Assembly (NCBI GenBank): GCA_023101885.1
Contig: JALPQD010000401.1
Location: 1,860,001 to 1,924,000, forward strand
Length of the DNA: 64,000 nucleotides
Direction: 5' to 3'
Source: Typhlomys cinereus
Lineage: Eukaryota > Chordata > Mammalia > Rodentia > Platacanthomyidae
Below the pieces are notes generated by a model. That model was not told the DNA's origin. It searched no databases and was given only the letters and a program-made list of their open reading frames with translations. Of this stretch, positions 1-10,688 are shown piece by piece. A program made the position numbers and the translations under genes. Position 1 is the first letter of the stretch. Each line of letters opens with the position of its first letter.

Positions 1-157
1 TCAAGAAAGAGAATGTAAACTTGCAAGTACAAAGTTAGGTGTGAAGTTTAATATTTATGCTAAGAAAAGAATTTTCTTTTAAATTTTTAATTTTTGTTTT
101 TAATTTTTTTATTTTTAAACTTTTAAAACTTTTCAACTTTTTGAACTTTTAAATTTT
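1..157. other. Intergenic, AT-rich
   Basis: T- and A-rich sequence with runs of short poly-T. I see no gene or recognisable repeat here. Confidence 0.5.
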
Positions 158-345
158 CCCATTCACTGGGGAGATGCTTTGGTGGGTAAAAGTGCTTGCT
201 ACACAGCCTAGAAGCCATATGAAGGGCCAGACACAGTAATGCAAACGTGAAATGGGAGGCAGAGGCGGAGAATCCAGAAGCTCTCAAGCCAGCCAAACTG
301 CTTTGGGCTTCCAAGTACCAGGATTACAGCCATAGGTCACCACAC
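158..345 (+). repeat. B4-like composite SINE remnant
   Basis: The left part (gagatgctttggtgggtaaa) resembles the tRNA-derived head of rodent B4/RSINE1 SINEs. It is followed by a B1-like stretch around gggaggcagaggcggagaat. The last part, from about 285, reads as an opposite-strand B1 end (accaggattacagccatagg). The copy is heavily diverged and I cannot place its ends exactly. Confidence 0.55.
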
Positions 346-1711
346 CCAGTTATCATGCCAAACTTTACTAGAGAGAATGAAAACATTATGCAGCCCTTCC
401 TCTATTCTTTGATCAAAACCTGCCTTTATTAAGGAGAAGTTGGAAAACATTTTCATGTCACAGATTTGTGGTATTATTATGATTATGAATGGTAGATATT
501 ATGGTTGTTTTCAGGTTGGGGGAAACCTCTGCGATGTTCTTTCAGATGGGACTTTCACGGTTATGGTTGCTATTTTCAATAATATTAGAGAGTTTATCTA
601 ATAAGCAGCAAGTATGGAAAATTTTACTTATTATAAGTTTGTGAAAAAAATATATTCTGAGTCACCATGATTAGTCTTCAATGGGAAGAACTACACTTTT
701 GGATAAGCATCATGAAAAATAAATCCTCTGCTTGGATGAGTGGAGAACTTCCCACAGACTCTCTTCTGGATTTACTTCCTTTCAGCCCCACTTCTCCCCA
801 CAACTCTCCACATGCAAAATGCATGTATTGTCTGGCTTTGTGCATCCATGTCATGATACACAGTAAACCAAACCTGTGGGCTCAGGGAATGCTCCTGGAA
901 GTCAACCATCACAAGGGCTTTTCATAACTCAACTATATATGAAATTCCCTGGAAAAACACACATAACTGCATCCCATTTAACTCAAACTAAATGTATTCC
1001 CAACACAAATGCCATGAAAGTAAACACAGAAACACTCAGGACCACTTCAAACATCAACACAAGAAAAATAGAGGCAGAGAGAAAACAATCAGCCCCCTGA
1101 CTGGTTGGAGTATCATGCAGTTGCAAATATTATGAACAGATGACCACTTGGATGTAGAAGATTCTTAGAAGAAGCTCAAGCAAGTTCAGAGTCTTCTAAA
1201 AAGATCAAGGGTCATTAGTCTCATGGTGAGCCCCATGGTAATGCAAGCAGAAAATGTCCAAGACATGGGGAAGGAGTTGCCAACTGCTTTCATGACAAAA
1301 CTGAGCACTCTTGACTCACCCTCTTTCTGACCCAGCTAGTGTTTTTGGTTAAGGAGTTGGAGGGGGCTGTGGGGAGCATGACAGGTAGGAGAACAATGAG
1401 AAGATGGCACAAAAATTTGAATGCCGAAGGTATTCTTCCAATTGGGCTTCCAATGGGTAAAGCCCAATTTGAGCGGAAGGAGAGACTAGATGTTCTCTGG
1501 TTGATCTCATTTCCATGCTTATTTCATGAGCAATCTGTCAAAGGACAAGTGTTTGGAGATTTTGTTGGTGGTCTTGGCCATAAATGTCTAGGTTTTTTTT
1601 TCATGAGTTCTAGAACATTGTATTGATTCTCCTTATTTTTATTTAAAATGTCTTCTCCTCCACTTAATGATGAACCATAAAGTTCTCTTTTTGACACGTG
1701 TTTTAGCTATC
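346..1711. other. Intergenic, no feature seen
   Basis: Only short chance open frames. No splice-flanked exon, RNA gene or repeat that I can name. Confidence 0.5.
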
Positions 1712-2070
1712 TTTGTGGCACTGGGATCACATGACCTGACATAAGCCATTGAAGGGCAGTTTGCTTTGAACCAGGGTTAAGGACCACTGTGGTAGAGAAG
1801 GTATAGCGGAGCAGCTCCATTCATGACTGCAGAGATACATGGCAGGGGCTGTTCATGGTCAGGAAGCAGAGAGCAGGTGAGACAGCAATGGTCTATAACC
1901 TCCAAAGATGCATCCCTAGGCACCCACTTCTGCCAACTAGATCCCACCTAACTAAAGGTTTCACAGCCTTCCCAATTAGTACCACCAGCTGGAAAATAAG
2001 CATTTAAAACATGAGCCAATAGGAGGCATACCACTGCACAATTACATACAGCTTTCATTACTGGAGTGGT
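1712..2070. repeat. Diverged rodent interspersed repeat, unclassified
   Basis: The stretch around cccacttctgccaactagat and accaccagctggaaaataag resembles a common rodent repeat (its usual form has cacttcctccagctaggccc, then caccaccagctggggaccaa). I recognise it from memory of rodent genomes and cannot name the family or its limits. Confidence 0.4.
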
Positions 2071-2207
2071 TTAACCCTAACCCACCTCACCACCTGATCC
2101 TAGAATATTCTTCCAAAGAACTTTGGAACAACAGTCAGTTCTCAGCCATGTGGAATCATTCCACTTGTCTATCATCCTTGTGATCTTGGCCTCTTTCTGG
2201 TACATTT

Positions 2208-2222
2208 AAGATTGACAATGTG
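2208..2222. repeat. 5' target site duplication of the L1 (15 bp)
   Basis: The bases aagattgacaatgtg lie directly before the L1 and recur exactly at 8663-8677 after its poly(A) tail. The preceding context ttt|aaga fits the usual L1 endonuclease nick site (TT/AAAA and close variants). Confidence 0.93.
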
Positions 2223-2424
2223 CGTGCGTGGGGCCGAGGGACGAGGAGGACCTCCCCCTGCGCCCGGGCCCCGCCCCAGCTGCCCTCGGGTTAAATAGCT
2301 CCACGCTGACGCCCTCATCCTCCCTTTACACCCCACCCTGCTCCGCCCGGACGCAAGCGGTCCAGCCGGGCCTCACCCCACGACCTAGGTAAGTCTCCGC
2401 CCGCGCCTGCCCACCAGGACCCCA
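2223..2424 (+). promoter_or_regulatory. GC/CpG-rich, promoter-like 5' end of the L1
   Basis: About 200 bp with roughly 20 CpG dinucleotides, in sharp contrast to the AT-rich flanks. It holds a TATA-like ttaaata at 2291-2297 between two GC-rich blocks, and a consensus splice donor, cctag|gtaagt, with gtaagt at 2389-2394. From about 2425 the sequence turns into ordinary A-rich L1 leader. L1 5' UTRs act as internal promoters and are known to be swapped often between lineages. Whether this segment is a normal 5' UTR of the host species' L1, a shortened one, or a captured cellular promoter and first exon cannot be decided from one copy. Confidence 0.6.
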
Positions 2425-2471
2425 GGCCAAATAATTCAGTTTAGTGAAATTGTGAGATCTTAAGAGTTAAA

Positions 2472-3535
2472 ATGACAATGCCAAAGTCAAAGTGCAAATC
2501 CATGAGAAGCAACACTCAAGTAAACAAATTTCCCACTGAAGAAATTAATCCCATAATGTTAGACTCCAACAAGAACAAACCCGCGGAAAAAGGCCAAGAA
2601 AGCCTCACCCAGGATAAAGTCTTTCAAAATATGATCATTACCATGTTCAATACTATGAAAGAGGAAATCCGGGAAGAATCGAATCAATCTCTTTGAAGAG
2701 GAACACAACAGACATCTGGAGGAGTTGAGAAAAACAGTGCAAGAAACAAAGAGTGGCATAGAGCAGTTAAAACAAACTCAAGCAGAGTTTAAAACTGAGC
2801 TAAAAGACAAGTTATCTTCAACCCAGAACGCCACAGAGAGTCTTATCAACAGAACTAACGAAGCAGAAAACAGAATTTCAGACCTTGAAGATAAAGTGGG
2901 AGTACTAACCAGCTCAATGGAAGAGGTTGTTAAAGCCAAAAAGATACTTGAGAGAAATATCCAAGAGATATGGGACACCCTGAAGAAGCCTAACACTACG
3001 TATTCATGGAATACCAGAGCAAGAATCTCAAAATACCACCACTGAGGAAATTTTTCAAATGATCATCAAGGAAAACTTTCCTCATCTAAAAAAAGAGAGG
3101 CCCATCCATATACAAGAGGCATTCCGCACCCCAAACAGATACGACCAAAATAGAAGCATGCCGTGGCAAATAATAGTTAAAACACTCCACATTCAAGATA
3201 AAGAACTGGTGCTGAGAGCTTCAAGGGAGAAAAAACAAGTCACTTTTAAAGGTAAACCTATTAAAATAAAAAATGACTTCTCAGTCGAAACAGTAAAAGC
3301 AAGAAGAGCTTGGAGAGACATACTTCAAGTATTGAATGAGCAAAAATGTCAACCCAGGCTGATTTACCCTGCAAAACTATCAGTCATGATCGAGGGAGAA
3401 AGAAAAATTTTCCAGCACAAAGACAACTTTAAGGGATACATGGCCACCAAACCAGGCCTTCAAAAAATGCTAGAAATGATACTCAAGCGTGAAGAAAAAA
3501 ACAGGCATATCCAGGAGAACAGAAGGCAAGTATAA
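2472..3535 (+). pseudogene. L1 ORF1 (nucleic-acid-binding chaperone), frameshifted
   Basis: ORF1p is the trimeric RNA-binding and chaperone protein that coats L1 RNA in the cytoplasm. The total span of about 354 codons matches the family. The reading starts at ATG 2472 with a basic, low-complexity N-terminus. A one-base shift near 2688-2693 moves it into the frame of 2725-3045, which has the long heptad coiled coil (rich in E, K, L and S/T). A second shift at about 3005-3030 moves it to the frame of 3059-3535. That part carries the RRM and C-terminal domain, with the family motifs ARRAW and CQPRLIYPAKLS. The stop is TAA at 3533-3535, 50 bp before ORF2. Two frameshifts make it a dead copy. Confidence 0.93.
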
Positions 3536-4673
3536 CACCATTAACAGCGAAGCAATATACTTATAAAAACCACTAAACATAATAAATGTCTGGAATTCAA
3601 AATAGTTTCTTCATTATAACACAAAATGTTAATGGAATTAACTCACCGATCAAGAGACAGGGATTACAAACTTGGATTAAAAATCACAATCCATCAATCT
3701 GCTGCCTGCAGGAAACCCATCTCACCACAAAAGATAGGCATGCTCTAAAAATAAAAGGCTGGTCAACAATTCTACAAGCAAATAGAAGCAGAAAACAGGC
3801 AGGGGTAGCCATTATGCTATCAGACAAAGTGGATTTCAAACCAAAGAAAATTATAAGAGACACGGATGGATACTACATTTTAGTCACAGGTACAATTCAC
3901 CAGGAAGACTTCACAATACTGAACATATATGCACCCAATACGGGCCCCTCCACATTCATTAAGAAAACCCTACAAGCGTCTAAAGCAAGAAATCAACCCC
4001 CAAACTGATAATTCTTGGGGACTTCAACACCTGCCCTCTCAACATGGGATAGATCAACAGGTCAAAAGCTTAACAGAGACACTTTGGACCTTAATCAAAC
4101 CCTGAAAGAAATGGACCTTACAGATCTCTATCGAACTTTTCACCCACGCACCAAAGAATACACATTTTTCTCAGCAGCACACGGAACTTTCTCCAAAATA
4201 GATCACATATTGGGCCACAAAATGAATCTACACATATACAAGAAAGTTGAAATTCTAACCTGTGCCCTATCAGACCACCACGGCCTAAAGCTGGACATCC
4301 ACAACACATCAAACAAGAGAAAATACACTAACTCCTGGAAACTTAACACTATGATGCTGAATGAGAACTGGATTCAGGAAGAAATTAAAAAGGAAATTCA
4401 AGATTTCCTGAAAGTGAATGATAACGAAAATACAACTTACCAATATCTCTGGGATACAATGAAAGCTGTTCTAAGAGGTAAGTTCATAGCTCTTAATGCC
4501 TACATCAAAAAAATGGAAACATTAGAAATAAACAACTTAACAATGCAGCTTAAAGCTTTAGAGAAACTAGAGCAATCTGATCCCAAAAGTAGTAGAAGAG
4601 AGGAGATTAGCAAAATAAGGGGAGAAATATCTGAAATCGAGATTAAGAAAACGATAGAAAAAATCAATCAGTC

Positions 4674-4691
4674 AAAAAGCTGGTTCTTTGA
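4674..4691. repeat. 5' target site duplication of the nested SINE (18 bp)
   Basis: The bases aaaaagctggttctttga are repeated exactly at 4890-4907. They are L1 ORF2 sequence, so ORF2 reads through if one copy and the insert are removed. Confidence 0.95.
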
Positions 4692-4889
4692 TGCCAGGCG
4701 GAAGCGGGGGCGGCCTGCGTTTCCAGTCCTGGTAGGGCGGAGCCTGTGAATCCTGGGGCAGAAGGAGGTGGAGGCGCCCATGGTGGTTCGCGAATTCGTC
4801 CGTGGTTCTACACACACGTAGACACTCACGCACATACACATGCATATGCACACGGTTGAATAAATAATAATAATAAAAAATTAAAAAAA
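4692..4889 (+). mobile_element. 5'-truncated SINE nested in L1 ORF2
   Basis: A 198-bp insert flanked by perfect 18-bp duplications. It begins tgccaggcggaagcgggggc, matching the middle of the SINE family seen whole at 16739-17006 and 34417-34721 (gccaggcagaaa, then ggcggagcctg, then the tail). The tRNA-derived head is missing, so the copy is 5' truncated. The tail runs through CA-rich sequence, then aataaataataataataaaa, then poly(A). The insertion came after the L1 and shows that the SINE family stayed active later. Confidence 0.93.
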
Positions 4890-4907
4890 AAAAAGCTGGT
4901 TCTTTGA
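4890..4907. repeat. 3' target site duplication of the nested SINE (18 bp)
   Basis: Exact second copy of 4674-4691. L1 ORF2 resumes immediately after it. Confidence 0.95.
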
Positions 4908-7627
4908 AAAAATCAATAAGATTGATACACTCCTAGCTAAACTAACCAAAAGCAAGAGAGAGAAAACCCAAATTAACAAAATTAGAAATGAACATGGAGT
5001 TATCACTACTGATACCCAAGAAATCCAGAGAATTATAACATCATATTTCAAAAACTTATACTCTGTGAAGTTTGACAACATAAAAGAGATGGATGAATTT
5101 CTAAGTAAACACAACTTACCTAAATTGAATCAGGAAGTTGTGAATTATTTAAATAGTCCTGTAACATATAACATATAAGGAAATTGAGGAAGTAATCTCG
5201 AATCTTCCCACCAAAAAATGTCCTGGACCAGATGGATTCAGCACAGAGTTCTACCAGACATTTAAGGAGTTAATAACACCAATACTCCTTAAACTGTTCC
5301 ATCATATAGCAAAGGAAGGAACACTACCAAATTCCTTCTATGAAGCTAATATCGTTTTAATCCCAAAACCTAATAAAGATTCACTTAAAAAAGAAAACTA
5401 TAGGCCGATCTCCCTGATGAACACAGACGCAAAGATTCTCAACAAAGTCTTAGCAAATCAGATTCAAAAACATATTAAAAAGATCATTCATGGGGACCAA
5501 GTAGGCTTCATCCCCGGCACACAAGGTTGGTTCAACATATGCAAATCAATAAATGTAATTCATCATGTAAACCAGTCCAAAGTCCAAGACCACATGATAC
5601 TCTCGATAGATGCAGAAAAAGCTTTTGATAAGATCCAACAGCCTTTTATGATCAAAACGCTAGAGACAGTGGGAATGGAAGAAACCTTTATCAATATAAT
5701 AAAAGCTATATACAACAAGCCCACAGCAAGGATTATGCTCAATGGGGAACAATTGGAAGCATTCCCACTTTGATCAGGAACTAGACAAGGCTGTCCACTC
5801 TCACCACTTCTATTCAATATTGTACTTGAAGTGTTAGCTGAAGCCATAAGACAAGAAAAGAATACAAAAGGGATTCAAATCGGCAAGGAAGAAGTCAAGC
5901 TATCCCTATTTGCAGATGACATGATCTTATACCTGAGTGATCCCAAAAACTCCACCAGGAAGCTCCTGGAACTAATTGAGAAGTTCAGCAGGGTGGCAGG
6001 ATACAAAATAAATGTGCAAAAATCAGAGGCCTTCCTATATGCCCAGAATGAAAGAAGTGAAAATGCCTTGAGAGAAACAATCCCATTTACTATAGCCCCT
6101 AAAAAAATGAAATACCTTGGTATAAACCTAACTAAGGAGGTAAAAGACCTTTACAATGAAAACTTTAAAACTCTAAAGAAAGAAATAGCAGAAGACACCA
6201 GAAGGTGGAAAGACCTCCCTTGTTCCTGGATTGGCAGAATCAACATCGTAAAAATGACCATCCTACCAAAGGCAATATACAGATTCAATGCTATACCAAT
6301 CAAAATCCCAAAGCAATTCTTCAAAGAAGTTGACCAAACAATCTCAAAGTTCATATGGAGGCACAAAAGACCCAGCATAGCAAAAACAATCCTGAGTAAC
6401 AAAAACACAGCTGGAGGTATTGCCATACCAAACCTTAGTCTATACTACAAATCCATAGTTATAAAGACAGCCTGGTACTGGCTCCAAAATAGACACACAG
6501 ATCAATGGATAAGGATTGAAGACCCACATATAAGCCCACAAAGTTACAGCCATTTGGTCTTTGACAAAGGGGCCCAAAGAATCCAATGGAAAAAGAACAG
6601 CATCTTCAACAAATGGTGCTGGCAAAACTGGATCTCCACATGCAGAAGATTAAAGCTGGACCCGTACTTGTCACCATGTACAAGACTTAATTCCAAATGG
6701 ATCAAGGACCTTGATATCAGGCCAGAGACTATAAAAACCATAGTTGAAAGGATAGGGAACTCCCTCCAGCTGATTGGGCTAGGCCAACAGTTCCTAAATA
6801 GACATCCAACAGACTGCTACCAACTCTCAACAGTTGGGATCTTGTGAAATTAAAGAGCTTCTGTTCAGACAACGAGATTATAACGTGAGCTCAAAGGCAA
6901 CCCACAGAATGGGAGAAAATCTTCACTAACCACACATCTGATAGAACTCTGCTGTCCAGAGTGCACAAAGAACTTAGAAAACTAAACTCCAAGGAAAACA
7001 ATGGCCCAATTAAAAAATGGGCCCTGGAACTTAAAAGAAACTTTACCAGGGATGAAATTAAAATGTCTAACAAATATCTGAAAAAATGCTCCACTTCCTT
7101 AGCCATCAGGGAAATGCAAATCAAAACTTCCCTGAGATATCATCTCACCCCGGTCAGGATGGCAAAAATCCACAATACAAACAACAACAAATGTTGGAGA
7201 GGATGTGGAGAGAGGGGAACTCTCCTACATTGCTGGTGGGAATGCAGGCTCATACAGCCACTCTGGCGAGCCGTCTGGAGATTCTTAAAGAAATTAAAGA
7301 TTGAAATGCCATATGACCCTGCTATTCCACTTTTGGGAATAACCCCCCATACAGCAGAGGTTCACCTCGATAGCACAAGCACGACCATGTTCATAACAGC
7401 ACTGTTTACAATAGCAAAGTCATGGAATCAGCCCAAATGTCCAACAGTTGACGAGTGAATAAGGAAACTGTGGTACATCTATACAATGGAATACTACTCA
7501 GCCATCAAATGATGAATTACTGGAATTTGCCGGGAAATGGATGTCATTAGAAACAATTATATTAAGTGAAGTATCCCAGACCCAGAAAATTAAGCGCCGT
7601 ATGTACTCCCTAATAGGTGGCTCCTAG

Positions 7628-8640
7628 TACCAAACCCACCCAGCCCACCTAGAGACAGTAATTGCAAGGATTATGAACAGGAGGGATGGGGTAGGAGGGC
7701 CACACCAGAAACAAGGAGAGAAGGGACCATGTTACAGCAGGGAAAATAGGCCTCCACCAAGGACCCAAATAAGTAATGAGACATCTGATTAAGTTCACAG
7801 ACTTTTGTTCCTGATCATTTACTACTGAGGAGGGTGTGATTTCACCAATAGAGGAGGACATATAGTCTGGCAGATAAAAAGTAACCATTTTGCAAATGGG
7901 TGATAGACCCCTCCCTTTCTATGGTTTCCCACTTTTATTACATCTACCTTTGAATGTGCTTTTATCACAAGACTCTAACAGCTTTTTGTCTCTGGCCAGG
8001 GGGTGACATACAGTGCCCAGCAGGATGGAGTGAAGGGCATTGCAGGAGCAGCAAAACTGCAAAAGAAAATCAATAAACCACAATCCAGAACTTCAGAGAC
8101 TCTATATCAACCACCTAGAACTAGGCCAACTTAGTCTCTCCCCATCCTGAAGCTCAGGGAAATTTGCGGAAGAGGGGGCGGTAAGATTGTAAGAGCAAAA
8201 GGATGGGAGGAGCAATAATATGTAAGATACTCTATACTAGTTAGGGCTGAAGCAATCATAATTGGACTTTGCATGCCCTGTGCATTGTCCAACACACTGT
8301 TGACCTCACAAAGTCTAGCATCTGCTAAAGGCACCAAGATCCTTGGAGGCAAAGGATTGGCAGCCACAGCAGTGTTCCTATACCTAAGGGGAACATGGGA
8401 AAGGGTTCAGGGAAAGGCCACTGGGTCCTTGTATGTCATCGGAGAGGAGGGCCCAGAGGAAAATCAGACATGCACAAGAAAGGACTCTCTGGGAATTGGG
8501 GTGGGAGGCACTGGGTGATGGGGAGGGAGAAGGGTGGAGAGGGGGAGCAGGGGGTACGGGGGGGAGGAGGAGGGAGGGAGGGAACTGGTGTACCTAATAA
8601 GTTTGTATGAGCTGAAATAAAAAAAAAAAGAATATAAAGT
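7628..8640 (+). other. L1 3' UTR
   Basis: Non-coding about 1 kb between the ORF2 stop and the A-rich tail. It contains ctctccccatcctgaagctc, a motif shared with the older fragment at 19380-19925. It ends with a G-rich tract, then acctaataagtttgtatgagctgaaataaa and the poly(A). Confidence 0.85.
8505..8585 (+). repeat. G-rich polypurine tract of the L1 3' UTR
   Basis: Nearly all purine on the plus strand with many runs of three or more G, including a run of seven or more near 8559. Such tracts are typical of L1 3' UTRs and can form G-quadruplexes. Function is not shown by the sequence. Confidence 0.8.
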
Positions 8641-8662
8641 AAAAAGCTAAAAAAAAAAAAAA

Positions 8663-8677
8663 AAGATTGACAATGTG
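8663..8677. repeat. 3' target site duplication of the L1 (15 bp)
   Basis: Exact match to 2208-2222, directly after the poly(A) tail. Confidence 0.93.
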
Positions 8678-9589
8678 ATCTGAAGGTATGGAGGAGGGCC
8701 TGGCAGATTCTTGGCATCCTTACTGCATTGTTTTTATTTTCCTCAGGCTAAACATCAGTTTCTTTGTGAAACCACTAGCAGCTTTTTAAAATAGGTTTTG
8801 GAGCCCTGCACAGCAGCGGTTTTTATGATGCGTGAAGTTGTCACACCAACTTCCTCTTGACTTTCGAAAACTGAATCATTCACTCGGGGTAATGCCTGTG
8901 ATGCCTGGCCAGTGTCTTTATGCACACATGGTGACTTTCCTTACGCCATGCTGAGCGGAGTGATATTTTGAAGACATTTTCAGTGACCATAGGAGTATGA
9001 GCCTAGGTTAACAGCGCTCCTCTGCCAGCCATGCCCAGAACAAAGCAGCAGAGGCAGGAACAGTGAGCTCTTCGAGGCTGCCTGACATGGTGTGTCCAGG
9101 GGCGTCGCCAGCCATGTTTGCACTCCTCTGGCAGTTTCCAATTTAAAAAAATTTTAACATGTGAAAAAATAAAGTGAGACTTACTCAGGTTGAACTAGGG
9201 CACTTTTCAGAGATGACAAAGCTTTCCCCTTCCCCCCTCACTTTTCTTTCCTGATAAATTTTGTTCTTTGACAATTTCATATGCATATATAACACTTTCT
9301 GATTACTTTCACCTCTATCTGCCCTTTCCCTACAAATCTTCCTTCTAAATTGAGGTTCTTTGTTGGCTTGTGTCCCACTGGGTTTCGCCAGGGTCTTTTG
9401 AGTGATCCTGGGCTGGGGACTGTCCCGTGGAGTCTAATAGGACACAATGAATCCCCACCTCCTGAATCTGTCAGTTGCCCATTTTTCATCACTGCTTTAA
9501 AGAGCCTGTGGGTTTCTCTTCTGTACATAGCTGACCACTGGCTCTGTAGGCTGTCAGTAACCACCTCTGCATGGGTTATGATTACCAAG
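8678..9589. other. Intergenic, no feature seen
   Basis: Unique-looking sequence without a recognisable exon, RNA gene or named repeat. Confidence 0.5.
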
Positions 9590-10006
9590 TGTCATAGTTA
9601 GGCATGGGTGAGGGTTGGAGCTCTGAGCACATTTGTAGAGAATTAGTGGTTGAGTTAAGCCCGGAGCAAACCTGCAAGAGATTGTCTAGCTGATGGGGAA
9701 GACCCAGTCCATGGTGGGTGAGATTAGGCCCTGAACAGGTAAATAAAATACTGAGAGCTGGTTGAGGAAGTTGGCATCCTTTTGTACACTTGGCCAGACA
9801 TGCTGGTCTAGTAAGTAAGGATCATCCCTCCCTCAGCCATTATGTAGAGATGGTGTGGCCAGTTCCCTCAGCCCTGATGTTGGTGCGTGCTCTCCTGTTA
9901 AGCTGGGCTATGAACTGTAACCGGACTGTCATAAGAAAATAAACCCCTTGTTCCTTTAAGCCATTTGATGGTGATTTATCAGCAACCATGCAGGCTGACT
10001 GAGACA
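9590..10006 (+). repeat. LTR-like rodent repeat, copy 1
   Basis: About 417 bp starting TGTCATAGTTAGGCA and ending GACTGAGACA, so it has the TG...CA ends of an LTR. It carries a polyadenylation-type aaaataaacccc near the right end. Closely similar copies lie at 10689-11112 and 53220-53605, with a more diverged one at 32979-33385. Flanks CCAAG and CCATG could be a decayed 5-bp duplication. I cannot name the family. Confidence 0.7.
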
Positions 10007-10580
10007 CCATGTTATTTTTGGAGGATGGCATTTCACAGCCCTTTCCCTTCTTTCTGCCCCTCTTATGTTCCTGCGTCTACAATGCCGAGGGCTGAATCTT
10101 CACCTTTGCCCACACTTCAGTGAGAGTCTCCTGTGCTTAGGGCTGAGACAGTCTTCTAATTCTCTTTGCTCGCTCTTTGGGTTAGATGTCTCACCTAGAA
10201 TCAAGCAGCTCACAGTCACCTACTCTCTGACTACCACATCTATAACAATGAAGCCTGCAATGAAGCCTGAGTGCAGTGCCAGTCACTGGGTGTGAAGATT
10301 AGTATGTCAAAGGCAGTTTGATGCCATGTCCATTTAGCCTGTGACCCCCTCACCATCCACCGGTTCTTAGCATGGTTTCTGTGGCAAGCATGTGTTCCCG
10401 CCTGTGCAGTGGAGAAAGCTTTGAGAATTTCGTTCAGCCCATGAAGCTGGAGCTGTCCATCAGCTCAAAAGATGTCACCTTTCCCCCTTGTATTATCACA
10501 GCCCTCTTCCCTCGAACTGGAGCTGAGAGAGTTCAAGTCTCAGCTTGGAAGGAAAGCCCATCTACAAAGGAAAAGGACAG
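10007..10580. other. Spacer between the two LTR-like repeats
   Basis: No retroviral internal motifs and no primer-binding-site-like start after copy 1. No gene seen. Confidence 0.5.
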
Positions 10581-10682
10581 GGCCAGGGAGATGGCGCAGT
10601 GGTTAAAGCCTTGGCCTCCTGAGCAGAAAGACCTCAGTTTGGACCCCCAGACTTCCAGAACACTCTGGGTTTAATTAGAGAA
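10581..10682 (+). repeat. SINE head fragment (tRNA-derived)
   Basis: The head gggagatggcgcagtggtta, followed by gcagaaagacctcagtttgg, is the tRNA-derived start shared by the SINEs in this window. The body is missing or diverged after the phrase cccagacttccagaac. Confidence 0.7.
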
Positions 10683-10688
10683 TGAGAG

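Larger units (their letters stand above)
3586..7627 (+). pseudogene. L1 ORF2 (endonuclease-reverse transcriptase), disrupted
   Basis: ORF2p nicks target DNA and reverse-transcribes L1 or SINE RNA. After removal of the nested SINE and its duplication, the span is about 1,275 codons, the family length. The N-terminal endonuclease shows NVNGIN, LQETH (3706-3720), IYAPN (3925-3939), GDFN (about 4017-4028, in a shifted frame) and SDHH (4270-4281). The reverse transcriptase shows GPDGF (near 5230), YRPISL (near 5400) and the catalytic FADDM at 5909-5923. A C-terminal cysteine-rich C-x3-C-x7-H-x4-C motif lies at about 7192-7245. Lesions are frameshifts near 4008-4030, the SINE at 4692-4889, a 7-bp tandem duplication at 5162-5175, TGA at 5771-5773, a shift before 6835, and TGA at 7456-7458 where the family has Trp. 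The end is set by the MYSLIGGS-type terminus followed by TAG. Confidence 0.93.
2223..8662 (+). mobile_element. LINE-1 retrotransposon, near full length, inactive
   Basis: This is an autonomous non-LTR retrotransposon of about 6.4 kb: GC-rich 5' end, ORF1, ORF2, 3' UTR with a G-rich polypurine stretch, and an A-rich tail. A perfect 15-bp target site duplication (2208-2222 and 8663-8677) shows that it arrived in one target-primed reverse transcription event, so the 5' end seen here is the end made at insertion. ORF1 and ORF2 are recognisable along their whole length but carry frameshifts, stop codons, a 7-bp tandem duplication and a nested SINE. It cannot encode an active machinery now. The intact duplication and moderate decay suggest a middle-aged, lineage-specific insertion. 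It lies about 16 kb past the 3' end of IRF2 and on the other strand. Confidence 0.95.

Noticed and set aside
2389..2417. Possible 29-bp intron (gtaagt to ccaccag) in the L1 5' end
   Set aside because: Far too short for a mammalian intron. Only the donor is worth noting.
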